Assembly (NCBI RefSeq): GCF_014645815.1
Contig: NZ_BMML01000002.1
Location: forward strand, 62,001-126,000
Reading direction: 5' to 3'
Source: Streptomyces fuscichromogenes
GTDB lineage: Bacteria; Actinomycetota; Actinomycetes; Streptomycetales; Streptomycetaceae
Length of the DNA stretch: 64,000 nt
This document shows positions 49,182 through 57,771 of this stretch, piece by piece; the first letter of the stretch is position 1; every line of letters begins with the position of its first letter. The position numbers were made by a program, and so were the translations under genes. The notes beneath the pieces were generated by a model that saw nothing but the letters and a program-made list of their open reading frames with translations, made no database searches and was not told the origin of the DNA.

Positions 49182-49209
49182 TGCCGGCCCCGGGCGTCGC
49201 GGGCCGGCA
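49182..49209. terminator. Hairpin between AbfB-like gene and glxA
   Basis: TGCCGGCCC (49182-49190) pairs with GGGCCGGCA (49201-49209) with a 10-nt loop, just after the AbfB-like stop codon and before the convergent glxA stop. Confidence 0.65.
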
Positions 49210-49224
49210 GCACCGCGGGACCGG

Positions 49225-51159
49225 CTAGGGCACCTTCACCCACTGCGCCTTGCTGGGCGTCCCCCGGCCGTCGTCGACGAAGAGCATGTACCAGCCCGAG
49301 GGAACCAGGTTCCGGTTCTCCGGCACGGTCACCGTGATGCGGTTCCCCGACGTCCTGAAGTCCAGCGCGATCGACCGCTGGTCCACGTCCGTCACATGGG
49401 TGGTCGCGCTCGGACGGATCAGGCGTGCCTTCTTGACGGCCGACGCGTGCGGGGACGTGAACGTCCCCGAGGCTCCCCGGGCGATGGTCTGCGGCCCCCC
49501 GCTCAGTGTCGGACGCGAGTCGCGGTACAGGTAGGGCGGCGTGTAGATCTCGATGCGCTGCTCGAAGACCCCCGGCCTGGTGTTCGCCTTGTCCGCGAAC
49601 AGCGGGTTGGAGCCGAAGAACATGACCCGGCCGTCCGGCAGCAGGACGGACCCGGAGTGGTAGTTCCGGCCCACCAGCGGATCGGCCACCCTCCGGAAGG
49701 AGTCGGTGGCGGTGTCGTAGATCCGTGCCTCCTTGATGTCGGAGTCGCCGCGCCCCCGGTAGTCCTCGGAGCCGCCCGACACCAGTACGGAGTCGTCCGG
49801 CAGCACCGAGATCTGCGGATACCGGGTCCCCTTCGCCAGCGAGGGCCCGTCCGTGAACCTCGGGTCGGGGTCCTTCAGGTCGATCAGCCGCGTCCTGTTC
49901 GTGGACAGCGCGGACTCGCCGACCCCGCCGCCGCCGACCACCAGGTACCTCTCGTCCTGCGCGGGCGGCAGCAGCACGGTCCCGGACGTCTCCAGCATGT
50001 TCGGGTCGCTGAGCCCGGACAGCCTGGTGAACCGGTTGGTGTCGACGTCCCAGATCCCGGGGTCGCGCCCCACGTCGTCCGGCCCGTACCCGGCGTTGGA
50101 CCCCGAGTAGAAGAGCTTGCCGTTCTGCAGCAGGAACAGCGCGGGGTAGGTCGGGAACTGGCGCTTGTACCTCGTGTAGGTCCAGGTCTTCGTCCTCGGG
50201 TCGAAGACCTCGTTCTTGCCGGGCACCAGCTGTCCGATGTCGTCGAGCCCCGAGACGCTGAGCACCTTGCCGTCCGACAGGGTGGTGAGCGTCGGGTACC
50301 AGCGGGCCTCGTTCATCGGGTCGACCTTGATGTACTTCTCGGCGACCGGATCGAACTCGTAGGCGTTCCTGATGCCCTCGAAGTCCCGCTTGTCCATGCC
50401 GAGTTTGTTGGCGATGCCGTAGGTGTTGCGGGCGTCGACGCCGGTCAGGCCCACGATGCCGTAGTTGTCCTGGGTGCCGGTCTCGTACTTGGTGCCCTGC
50501 TCGGGCGCCTCCACGACGACCCGCGCGTAACCGGGGTTGTTCCGCAGGAACCTGCCGGTCCTGTCGAAGACCTTGGTCGCGCGCGGGATCAGCGCCGAGT
50601 CGTCGGAGACGAACGTCCTGCCGTTGCGCTTGCCGGTGAACCGGGTACCCTTCGGCAGCGTCATCGGTTTGTCCGGGTTCTCGTTGTAGAGGATCATGAC
50701 GCCGCCGGCCTTCTTGACGTCGCCCTTGAGCTTCTCGTACCGCTTGGTGCCGCCCGCGATCAGGATGTTGCCGTCGGCGAGCTGGGTGTGCCCGGTGCAG
50801 AACAGGTCGGCCGGGGTGGGCACCTTCTTGACGGTGCCCTTGACCGGGTCCCAGATCCGGCTGTCGTAGATCTTCGCGTCGAAGTTGTCCTGGTTGTTGC
50901 CCGAGCCCGCGACCAGCAGCACCTTCCCGGTGTGCAGGAGCACCGCGTGGATGGTGTCCTGGCGGTACTCCTTCGGGAACTCGATGATGTCCCAGTGGCC
51001 GTTCGCGGCCTTGTACTCCGGTCTGTTGATCTTGTACTGGTGGTACCGCTCGGTCCCGAAGCGGTACAGCCACGGCCCGTTCATCCCGGCCAGGGCGAGC
51101 ACGACCACCGCGGTGATCGCGAGCCGGCGAGCCCGGCGGCGGCCGGCGCTGTCGTTCAT
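49225..51159 (-). CDS. glxA: GlxA, galactose-oxidase-like radical copper oxidase
   Basis: 644-aa extracellular copper oxidase. An N-terminal membrane anchor/signal (RRRARRLAITAVVVLALAGM) leads to a kelch seven-blade propeller and a C-terminal DUF1929 Ig-like domain. Cys121 (ADLFCTGHTQ) is placed for the Tyr-Cys thioether cofactor, Tyr288 lies in EARWYPTL, the axial Tyr500-His501 pair in RNYHSGSVLLPDG, and a late His in SATTHVTDVD. In Streptomyces GlxA acts with CslA on a hyphal-tip glycan needed for aerial growth. Start ATG overlaps the cslA stop (ATGA), so the two are one operon. Confidence 0.93.
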   Translation of the reverse strand: MNDSAGRRRARRLAITAVVVLALAGMNGPWLYRFGTERYHQYKINRPEYKAANGHWDIIEFPKEYRQDTIHAVLLHTGKVLLVAGSGNNQDNFDAKIYDSRIWDPVKGTVKKVPTPADLFCTGHTQLADGNILIAGGTKRYEKLKGDVKKAGGVMILYNENPDKPMTLPKGTRFTGKRNGRTFVSDDSALIPRATKVFDRTGRFLRNNPGYARVVVEAPEQGTKYETGTQDNYGIVGLTGVDARNTYGIANKLGMDKRDFEGIRNAYEFDPVAEKYIKVDPMNEARWYPTLTTLSDGKVLSVSGLDDIGQLVPGKNEVFDPRTKTWTYTRYKRQFPTYPALFLLQNGKLFYSGSNAGYGPDDVGRDPGIWDVDTNRFTRLSGLSDPNMLETSGTVLLPPAQDERYLVVGGGGVGESALSTNRTRLIDLKDPDPRFTDGPSLAKGTRYPQISVLPDDSVLVSGGSEDYRGRGDSDIKEARIYDTATDSFRRVADPLVGRNYHSGSVLLPDGRVMFFGSNPLFADKANTRPGVFEQRIEIYTPPYLYRDSRPTLSGGPQTIARGASGTFTSPHASAVKKARLIRPSATTHVTDVDQRSIALDFRTSGNRITVTVPENRNLVPSGWYMLFVDDGRGTPSKAQWVKVP

Positions 51160-53114
51160 TCCTCGGCTCCCCCCGGTCGGCCGAGCGCGATCCGCAGGGT
51201 CTGTTCCGCGGGGCTGCCGGTGGGCGGCGCCCAGGTCGGCCGCTGCTGGGGTGCGTGTGCGGCGGGCGGGTGTCCCGCCGGCACCGCGTCCTCCGGCTCG
51301 GCCGCCGCCACGGGCACCGCGCGCTCCTTGCGCAGCGTGTACCGCCAGGCGAGGATCGGCGCGGCCGTGATCAGCAGCGCCAGCGTGGCCCAGGTGAGCA
51401 TCGCGGGCTGTGCGTGGCCCTGGGCGAAGCCGGCGGCGAGCGAGCCGCCGAAGACGACGATGAAGAACCAGTGGATCCGGAACGTCCCGAACAGCGTGTC
51501 GGGGCTGGCCGACTCGCCCTTCGGTGTGACGACGAACCTGCTCCTGCGGCGCAGCACCGCGTCCATGAGGGAGCGCGCGTAGAGGGGCGCGGACAGGGCC
51601 GACATCATCATGCCGGCGACCCCGCCGGAGCCCTCCGGTTCGTGCGGGGACACGTTGTGCCGGCGGTTCCAGACGTAGAGGCCGATCTGGAGCGCGGAGG
51701 CGTTGCCGTAGAGCATCAGCCACACCGCGGGGTCGATGTTCACGCCCGAGGCGCCCAGACCCAGGAAGAGCGCGCAACTCAGCGCGGCCAGGATCCAGTT
51801 GAGGGCCGACATCGGGTAGAAGATGATCATCATGGTGTAGTTGAAGAGCTTGCCGGGACCCAGGCTGAACAGGCCCTTCCAGTACTGCTTGAGGATCGTC
51901 TCGTAGGTCCCCCGGGACCAGCGCAGCTGCTGGGTGAAGAAGTCGGTCCAGGCGTTCGGGCCCTCGCCGACCGCGAGCACGTCCGGTGTGTACACCGAGC
52001 GCCATTTCCGTCCCGTCACCGGGTTCCTGGCGCGGTGCATCTCGAAGCCGGTCGCCATGTCCTCGGTGATCGAGTCGTACAGGCCGCCGATCTGCTGGAT
52101 CGCCCTGATCCGTACGGCGTTGGAGGTGCCGACGAACATGGGGGCGCCGTAGCGGTTGCCGGCCCGCTGGATCAGGGCGTGGAAGAGGAACTGCTGGGAC
52201 TCGGCGGCCTTGGTGACGGGGTTGTCGTAGTTGCCGTACACCTGCGGGCCGATGACGAAGCCGACGTCCGGGTCGCGGAAGTAACCCAGCATCCGCTCCA
52301 GGTAGTTGGGCAGCGGCACGTGGTCGGTGTCGACGGAGGCGAAGAAGTCGTAGTCGCCGCCGTGCGCCTCCAGCCAGGCGTTGTAGTTGCCGTGCTTGGT
52401 CCTCGCGCGGTGCGGGCCCTTGGGGCGGTTCCACCGCTCGACGCCCTTGCGGGTGAAGTGGTGCACGCCGAGGCGCGCACAGACCTCCTTCACCTCCGGG
52501 TCGTCGCCCTCGTCGAGCAGCCAGACGTGCAGCAGTCCGCGGTGGCGCAGCCGGACCGCCGCCTGAAGGGTCCGGGTGACCATGTCGAGGGGTTCCTTGC
52601 CGGGCACGAACGTGGTGACGAAGGCGACCCGGGTGCCGGTCTCCGGGACCACCGGGACCGGATCGCGGGCGACCAGGGTGGCGTGCGCGTTGGACAGCAC
52701 GTTCATGCAGCGGAAGAACTCGATGAGGCCGATCGACACCAGCATCACGATGTCGAGGGCCGGCAGGAAGTCGTACGCCGGGTAGTCCCGCTGGGTCCAG
52801 TGCTCGGGCCGCAGCAGCCAGGCCAGCAGCACCAGCGAGAGCAGCGGGGCCGCGCCCAGCATCAGCGCGGCCCGGACGCGGTGCGGTTCCTGGGAGAGCA
52901 GCGAGCGGTACTGCACCCGGTACGGCCTGCCCGGCTCGGGCTGGGTGAGGGGGCCCGCGAGCCGGCTGTAGTGCTCGTAGTCGTATCTGGGCAGTGTCTT
53001 CTTCATACGGCCCAGGGCGCCGGCGGTGGCGCGGTGCGCGGGCATCCGGAGTTGTGTGGTCCGTGACGGGTCGTATTCCTGTTCCTGCCGGGCGCCCATC
53101 GGCGTCGACGTCAT
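51156..53114 (-). CDS. cslA: CslA, cellulose-synthase-like GT2
   Basis: 652-aa membrane glycosyltransferase. Two N-terminal transmembrane helices (about 80-140) precede the cytosolic GT2 domain with LLDEGDD, ASVDTDH, ITEDMATG (catalytic Asp) and QQLRWSRGT (the Q-x-x-R-W box), followed by at least four more helices and a Pro/Ala-rich tail. It should polymerise UDP-glucose into a beta-glucan exported at hyphal tips; in S. coelicolor CslA works with GlxA. The ATG at 53114 begins MTSTPMGARQ. The 380-bp upstream spacer holds its promoter. Confidence 0.93.
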   Translation of the reverse strand: MTSTPMGARQEQEYDPSRTTQLRMPAHRATAGALGRMKKTLPRYDYEHYSRLAGPLTQPEPGRPYRVQYRSLLSQEPHRVRAALMLGAAPLLSLVLLAWLLRPEHWTQRDYPAYDFLPALDIVMLVSIGLIEFFRCMNVLSNAHATLVARDPVPVVPETGTRVAFVTTFVPGKEPLDMVTRTLQAAVRLRHRGLLHVWLLDEGDDPEVKEVCARLGVHHFTRKGVERWNRPKGPHRARTKHGNYNAWLEAHGGDYDFFASVDTDHVPLPNYLERMLGYFRDPDVGFVIGPQVYGNYDNPVTKAAESQQFLFHALIQRAGNRYGAPMFVGTSNAVRIRAIQQIGGLYDSITEDMATGFEMHRARNPVTGRKWRSVYTPDVLAVGEGPNAWTDFFTQQLRWSRGTYETILKQYWKGLFSLGPGKLFNYTMMIIFYPMSALNWILAALSCALFLGLGASGVNIDPAVWLMLYGNASALQIGLYVWNRRHNVSPHEPEGSGGVAGMMMSALSAPLYARSLMDAVLRRRSRFVVTPKGESASPDTLFGTFRIHWFFIVVFGGSLAAGFAQGHAQPAMLTWATLALLITAAPILAWRYTLRKERAVPVAAAEPEDAVPAGHPPAAHAPQQRPTWAPPTGSPAEQTLRIALGRPGGAEE

Positions 53115-53450
53115 GAGTCATCCCCCCACACGCAGATCAGCGCGTGTTTCATCGGTCAGACCGCCCGCTCGGATCCCCCTCGACCCTGCCGGGCGTGTCA
53201 AAAGGTGCCCCCCTCGGCACCGATTCCTGATCGGGGCCCCTCACCCCGCAGATCTGGCAACCGGCTATCTACCCCCCAAGTGCCGCGAAACACCAGCACT
53301 TTGGACATCCAGGGTTCTACGGTGCTCATCATGATCGCAAGAGCGAAACATGGTGTTTACCGATCATAAGAGTTCAATGTGGAGCATGTGGGGATGGTGT
53401 GGACGACACTGGCGGTCCGTGTGTCCGGGGCGTCCGGGCCGGGAACGCAC
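53115..53450. other. cslA upstream region
   Basis: 336 bp without a gene. AT-richer around 53330-53390 with the inverted repeat ATGATCG (53331-53337) / CGATCAT (53361-53367) and two GCGAAACA words (53285 and 53343). It probably carries the cslA promoter on the minus strand. Confidence 0.4.
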
Positions 53451-53487
53451 GAAGGCCCCGACCGCACGAGGTGCGGCCGAGGCCTTC
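53451..53487 (-). terminator. Terminator of tRNA-Lys 1
   Basis: A nested hairpin: outer stem GAAGGCC (53451-53457) / GGCCTTC (53481-53487), inner stem CCGCAC (53462-53467) / GTGCGG (53471-53476). It lies 7 bp downstream of the tRNA on its strand. Confidence 0.65.
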
Positions 53488-53494
53488 GATCAGG

Positions 53495-53568
53495 TGCGCC
53501 GCCAGGGACTCGAACCCCGGACCCGCTGATTAAGAGTCAGCTGCTCTAACCAACTGAGCTAGCGGCGC
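53495..53568 (-). tRNA. tRNA-Lys (CTT), copy 1
   Basis: 74 nt with a complete cloverleaf: acceptor GCGCCGC/GCGGCGC with discriminator A, D arm GCTC...GAGC, anticodon stem-loop CTGACTCTTAATCAG giving anticodon CTT, and T loop GGTTCGAACCC. CCA is not encoded. Identical to the second copy at 59469-59542. Confidence 0.95.
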
Positions 53569-53754
53569 CTGCTGACATCGAGAACTCTACCGGACGGCCG
53601 GCCGTGCTCCTGACCATCGGCCACCGGAGCGAACCCCGTCCGCCCCCTGCCGTACATCATTCGGACCGTCAGCATGCGCACCGGGGCGACAGTTGGGAAA
53701 CTGATCGACGTGCACAGTTCCGGACATATCCACCCGAAGTGTGAGGGGAATCGC

Positions 53755-55056
53755 ATGCCGGCCCCGGTATTCGAGGAATTCGACCCCGCGACCACCTGTG
53801 AATGCCCCGGATGCGTCCACTGGCGGCGGGTGGGCCCCTCCTCCCCGCTGCCCGGCCGCTTCGGCGGGCACCCGGCGGCCCGGGGCGTCCTGGTCGTGGC
53901 CGCCGCCGCGTCCGCCGCCCTCGCCGCGAGCGCCCCGACCGCCGCCGCCCACAGCGCCCCGCCCGCCCCGCACCGGTCCGCCGCCCCCGTGGACCCCGAC
54001 CCCGAGACCCCGCAGGGCACCAAGTCCCCCCTGCACGGGCCGGGCGGCACACCCGTCCACGGCCCGGTCACCACGCCCCCCATCACCCGGACGCAGATCA
54101 TCACCCGGGCCAAGACCTGGGTCGCCGCCCAGGTGCCGTACAGCATGTCCCTCTACTGGACGGACGGGTACCGGCAGGACTGCTCCGGCTATGTCTCCAT
54201 GGCCTGGGGGCTGACCGGGAACGAGTGGACGGGCAGCCTCGACCAGTTCGGCACGAAGATCACCAAGGAGGAGCTCCAGCCCGGCGACATCCTGCTCTTC
54301 CACAACCCGGACAACCCCGAGAAGGGCTCCCACGTCGTGCTCTTCGGCGGCTGGACGGACTACACGCACACCTCCTACACGGCGTACGAGCAGACGCCCC
54401 CGCGCGCCCGCCGCCAGTCCACGCCCTACGCCTACTGGAGCAACTCCGCCAAGTACGTCCCCTACCGCTACAACGGGCTGATCGCGGACCCGGGCATGCC
54501 GGGCGCCCAGACCGGGAAGACGTCGGTGCCGTTCCCGGGGGCGGCCTACTTCGGGCCCGGTGCCGACAACAAGTACGTCACCCTCCTCGGACAGCTGCTG
54601 GTCGCCCGGGGCGCGGGCAGTCACTACGCCAAGGGGCCGGGGCCGGTCTGGGGCGCGTCGGACCAGCGGGCCACCCAGGCCTTCCAGCGGGCCCAGGGCT
54701 GGACCGGCGCCGCCGCCGACGGCCTGCCGGGGCCGGGCACCTGGGAACTCCTCGCCACCGGCCGGGGCAGCAGCATCAGACCCGCCGCCGTCCCGCCCGC
54801 CCCCGCCTCGCACGGGGTCCCGGGCTACCCCGGCAAGAACTGGTTCCGGCCGGGCGCCGCCAACGACCACGTCACCCAGCTCGGCAGGCAGCTGGTCAGG
54901 AAGGGCTACGGCCGTTTCTACCCCGACGGCCCGCATCCCGCCTGGGGCGAGGCGGACCGCAGGGCCGTCGAGGCGTTCCAGCGGGCCCAGGGCTGGCGCG
55001 GCGGCGCGGCCGACGGCTACCCGGGGCCGGAGACCTGGCGCCGGCTGTTCCTGTGA
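53755..55056 (+). CDS. Secreted NlpC/P60-like protein with two PGBD repeats
   Basis: 433-aa protein. The N-terminal CECPGCVHWRR cysteine cluster is unusual before a hydrophobic export segment (GVLVVAAAASAALAASAPTA). An NlpC/P60-like amidase follows: catalytic Cys in YRQDCSGYVSMAWG (about 140-153), ELQPGDILLFHN and HVVLFGGWTD with the His. Two peptidoglycan-binding repeats end the protein (DQRATQAFQRAQGWTGAAAD, DRRAVEAFQRAQGWRGGAAD). It should bind and cleave wall peptides. GAGGGGAA precedes ATG 53755. The CxCxxC head suggests metal binding or a non-classical topology. Confidence 0.82.
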   Translation: MPAPVFEEFDPATTCECPGCVHWRRVGPSSPLPGRFGGHPAARGVLVVAAAASAALAASAPTAAAHSAPPAPHRSAAPVDPDPETPQGTKSPLHGPGGTPVHGPVTTPPITRTQIITRAKTWVAAQVPYSMSLYWTDGYRQDCSGYVSMAWGLTGNEWTGSLDQFGTKITKEELQPGDILLFHNPDNPEKGSHVVLFGGWTDYTHTSYTAYEQTPPRARRQSTPYAYWSNSAKYVPYRYNGLIADPGMPGAQTGKTSVPFPGAAYFGPGADNKYVTLLGQLLVARGAGSHYAKGPGPVWGASDQRATQAFQRAQGWTGAAADGLPGPGTWELLATGRGSSIRPAAVPPAPASHGVPGYPGKNWFRPGAANDHVTQLGRQLVRKGYGRFYPDGPHPAWGEADRRAVEAFQRAQGWRGGAADGYPGPETWRRLFL

Positions 55057-55111
55057 CGACCCGACGATCGACCATCACCTGAAGCATCTGGCGCGGAGGC
55101 TGGAGGCAGGC

Positions 55112-56242
55112 ATGAGTACGACCACCGCACACACCCCTGATTCGGACGGCCCCCCGGACGGCGGGCCGCCGTCCCGGCCGGTTCCCCGGCTGATCCAGAA
55201 CGAGATCACCACCGAGATCCCCGTCCATCTGCTGTTCCGCGACGACCCCGACCCGGTGTCGGTACCGCTGCGGCCCGCCGTGGTCGGCCGCCGGCAGGGC
55301 ACCGGCGAACAGCCCCGGCTGCGCCGCCCGCTCCCGGCCAAGCCCCGACCGGCCGCCGCCGTCGACCCCGAGCTGGTGGAGTGCCCGGCCCGGGTGCTGC
55401 CCGGCGCGGCCGGCGTGTGCGCCGGACTCGGCGGAGTGGCCGGGGGGCTCGCCACCTCCTGGTGGGCGGGGGTGCTGCCGCCGCTCGCGGTGCACGCGCT
55501 GAACCTGCCGGCGCACGGGGGTGCGGGGCTCGGACCGGCGCAGTGGGCCGCGTACGCCGGAGCGGGCGCGCTCGGCCTGTTCGGCTTCGCCGGGCTCGCC
55601 CGCGGGGTGACCGGCCGGGCCTGGGTGCTCGGCCTGTTCGGCCGCTACCGGGGGACGGTACGGCGCACCGGCCTGCTCTGGGTCAACCCGCTGCTGCTGC
55701 GCCGCCGGGTCGACGTCCGGCTGCGGCACTGGCGCAGCGAGGAGATGCCGGCCGCGGACGGCAACGGGGTCGCGCTGCGGGTCGTCGTCCTGGTGGTGTG
55801 GCGGGTGCGGGACACCGCGCGGGCGGCGCTCGGCGTCGAGGACCACGAGACGTATCTGCGCGAGTGCGTGGAGGCCGCGCTGGCCCGGGTGCCGGTGGAG
55901 CCGCCGGGCACCGCCCGGGGTTCGGTGGAGATGGCCACGGACGCGCTGACCCGGCTGGTCACGGCGGACGCGGCGGGCATCGGTCTGGAGGTGTTCTCCG
56001 TGCAACCGGTCCGGGTGGAGTACGCCCCGGAGGTCGCCGCGGCCATGCACCGCCGGCGGCTCGCCGTGCTCGACACGCAGCAGCGGTCCACCATGCTCAC
56101 CTCGGTCGTGGACTCGGTCGAGGACACGGTGACCCGGCTGACCATGCGCGGACTCGTCGAACTCGACGACTACGAGCGCAAGGTGCTGGTGCGGGACCTG
56201 ACGGTGGCGTTCTGTTCGGGGCGCACCGGGTCCATGCCATGA
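55112..56242 (+). CDS. SPFH (band 7/stomatin-like) domain protein
   Basis: 376-aa membrane protein. A disordered Pro-rich N-terminus is followed by two hydrophobic segments (about 95-115 and 125-160, LGGVAGGLATSWWAGVLPPL) and an SPFH domain: RTGLLWVNPLLLRRRVDVRL, GVALRVVVLVVWRVRDTARA, LRECVEAALARVPVE, GIGLEVFSVQPVRVEYAPEV, ending with the helical AMHRRRLAVLDTQQRSTML. SPFH proteins build scaffold assemblies in the membrane. GGAGGCAGGC precedes ATG 55112, 55 bp after the wall hydrolase gene, so co-transcription is likely. Confidence 0.85.
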   Translation: MSTTTAHTPDSDGPPDGGPPSRPVPRLIQNEITTEIPVHLLFRDDPDPVSVPLRPAVVGRRQGTGEQPRLRRPLPAKPRPAAAVDPELVECPARVLPGAAGVCAGLGGVAGGLATSWWAGVLPPLAVHALNLPAHGGAGLGPAQWAAYAGAGALGLFGFAGLARGVTGRAWVLGLFGRYRGTVRRTGLLWVNPLLLRRRVDVRLRHWRSEEMPAADGNGVALRVVVLVVWRVRDTARAALGVEDHETYLRECVEAALARVPVEPPGTARGSVEMATDALTRLVTADAAGIGLEVFSVQPVRVEYAPEVAAAMHRRRLAVLDTQQRSTMLTSVVDSVEDTVTRLTMRGLVELDDYERKVLVRDLTVAFCSGRTGSMP

Positions 56243-56265
56243 GGGGGGCGGACCTGTCTTTGATA

Positions 56266-56314
56266 TGGACACGGTCAATAGACGGCAATAATCTGGGACT
56301 TGGTCTAGACCTGC
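56266..56314 (+). promoter_or_regulatory. LPMO promoter with DasR-type (dre) site
   Basis: TGGACA (56266-56271), a 17-bp spacer and TAATCT (56289-56294) form a promoter with start near 56301. The palindrome TGGTCTAGACC core (56301-56311, full site 56299-56314) matches the DasR dre consensus ACTGGTCTAGACCAGT. It overlaps the predicted start, fitting repression relieved by glucosamine-6-phosphate. Confidence 0.75.
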
Positions 56315-56356
56315 ACGGCTCATCGGACTTCCCCCACGTTCACCAGGAGCGGCAGC

Positions 56357-56962
56357 ATGCGTAAACGGACCAAGGTGTCGGCCGTCGTGCTCGGCGTGGC
56401 GACCGCCGGAGCCTTCGCGCTCTCCACCGGCGGCGCCAGCGGGCACGGGTACACCGACCTCCCCGTCAGCCGGCAGAAGCTCTGCGCCAACGGCACGGTG
56501 ACGAACTGCGGCGACATCCAGTACGAGCCGCAGAGCGTCGAGGGCCCGAAGGGCTTCCCGGCGGCCGGTCCCGCCGACGGCCAGCTCTGCAACGGCGGGC
56601 TGAGCAGGTTCGCCCAGCTCAGCTCGCCGAAGACGCCGTCCGGAGGGGCCTGGCCGACGACGAAGGTGACGGGCGGTCGGACGTACACGTTCCGCTGGCA
56701 GTTCACGGCGATGCACGCCACGACCGACTTCAGGTACTACGTCACCAAGCAGGGCTGGAACCAGAACCACGCCCTGGCCCGTTCGGACCTCGACACCACC
56801 CCGTTCCTCACCGTCCCCTACAACGGCCAGCGCCCGCCGGCCACCCTCAGCCACAGCGGCACCCTGCCGACGGGGCTGAGCGGTCACCACGTGATCCTGG
56901 CGGTCTGGACGATCGCCGACACGGGCAACGCGTTCTACGCCTGCTCGGACGTCACGTTCTGA
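56357..56962 (+). CDS. AA10 lytic polysaccharide monooxygenase / chitin-binding protein
   Basis: 201-aa secreted copper enzyme. Signal peptide residues 1-29 end at GGASG, so His30 becomes the mature N-terminus and first ligand of the histidine brace. His120 in RWQFTAMHATTDF is the second. Six other conserved AA10 blocks are visible (GYTDLPVSRQKLCANG, HHVILAVWTIADTGNAFYAC). It is a single-domain chitin-type LPMO of the CHB group. DasR control is indicated by the upstream dre site. Confidence 0.92.
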   Translation: MRKRTKVSAVVLGVATAGAFALSTGGASGHGYTDLPVSRQKLCANGTVTNCGDIQYEPQSVEGPKGFPAAGPADGQLCNGGLSRFAQLSSPKTPSGGAWPTTKVTGGRTYTFRWQFTAMHATTDFRYYVTKQGWNQNHALARSDLDTTPFLTVPYNGQRPPATLSHSGTLPTGLSGHHVILAVWTIADTGNAFYACSDVTF

Positions 56963-57089
56963 CCGGCGTCGTTCGACGACTGGGTAACAGCAGGTTGATC
57001 TGAGCTTCGCTTGAGGACCCGCCGCGGGCCGCGGGGGTACGTTCCCGCCACCGGTCAGTTCGACCGGTGTTCGGAAACGGGGGACTCTC

Positions 57090-57563
57090 ATGGGCCTGAT
57101 GGAAGCGTTCTTCTACGTCCTTCCCGGCATCTTCGTCGTCGTCGGTGTCCTCGGGCTGGTCAGGACGCTGCGGCGGTCGGGCGAGATCAGCCGGGCGTGG
57201 CGTCACGGGCGTACCGCCGAGGCCCGCTGTCTGCGGTCGTACACGACGACCAGCGGCGGCGGCGGGGACACGTCCGTGACGACCACGCTGCACCATGTCT
57301 TCGAGTTCACGACGGCCGAGGGACGCACCGTCCGCATCGACGAGCGGAACGGGCGGTCCACCGTCGTCGAGGGGGACTTCGTCACGGTGTACTACCTGCC
57401 GGAGAACCCGGAGAAGGCGACGGCCCAGCCGCCCGCGCGGGGGAAGCTGGCCGCGGGGACCGGGTGCGCGGTGGCGTTCTTCTCGGTGTTCATCGGGTTC
57501 GCGCTGGTCTTCATGGGGGTGGCGCACTTCGTCTTCTCGGCGGCGGACGGGATTGTCCCGTGA
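57090..57563 (+). CDS. DUF3592 membrane protein
   Basis: 157-aa protein with two transmembrane helices (MEAFFYVLPGIFVVVGVLGL near the start and CAVAFFSVFIGFALVFMGVA near the end) flanking a beta-rich domain (HVFEFTTAEGRTVRIDERNG, VTVYYLPENPEKA). The TVYYLPENPEKA pattern is typical of DUF3592. Function unknown. ATG 57090 follows GGGGGAC. Confidence 0.85.
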   Translation: MGLMEAFFYVLPGIFVVVGVLGLVRTLRRSGEISRAWRHGRTAEARCLRSYTTTSGGGGDTSVTTTLHHVFEFTTAEGRTVRIDERNGRSTVVEGDFVTVYYLPENPEKATAQPPARGKLAAGTGCAVAFFSVFIGFALVFMGVAHFVFSAADGIVP

Positions 57564-57627
57564 GGGCGGGGCGCCGTGAGCGTGGGGCGCCGTGGTGGGC
57601 GGGTGCCGGCCGGTGGGGGCTCGTCGC

Positions 57628-57653
57628 GCGGTTCCCCGCGCCCCTGGGGGGTT
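57628..57653. repeat. Streptomyces dispersed intergenic motif, copy 2
   Basis: CGCGCGGTTCCCCGCGCCCC followed by a G run, the same type as at 37429-37463. A shortened relative (CCGCGCCCCTGGGG) follows at 57721-57734. Located just after the DUF3592 gene. Confidence 0.55.
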
Positions 57654-57741
57654 GCGCTTGTGGTGTTGCGGAGTGCCGTGGGTCGCGCTCACGCGGCGGC
57701 AGCCGCACATCGATACAGTCCCGCGCCCCTGGGGTACTGAT

Positions 57742-57756
57742 CTGACGGACTGTCAG
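57742..57756 (+). promoter_or_regulatory. CTGAC-N5-GTCAG operator before acyl-CoA synthetase
   Basis: The inverted repeat CTGACGGACTGTCAG is followed by TTAATC (57757-57762) about 10 bp before the ATG, so the transcript may have a very short or no leader. Similar sites precede fatty acid or acyl-CoA genes under TetR-type repressors in actinomycetes; the regulator is not in this window. Confidence 0.55.
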
Positions 57757-57771
57757 TTAATCTGCTTCTTC

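Noticed and set aside
54896..57091. A 731-aa minus-strand frame
   Set aside because: Shadow of the wall hydrolase, SPFH and LPMO genes, which have clear domains on the plus strand.
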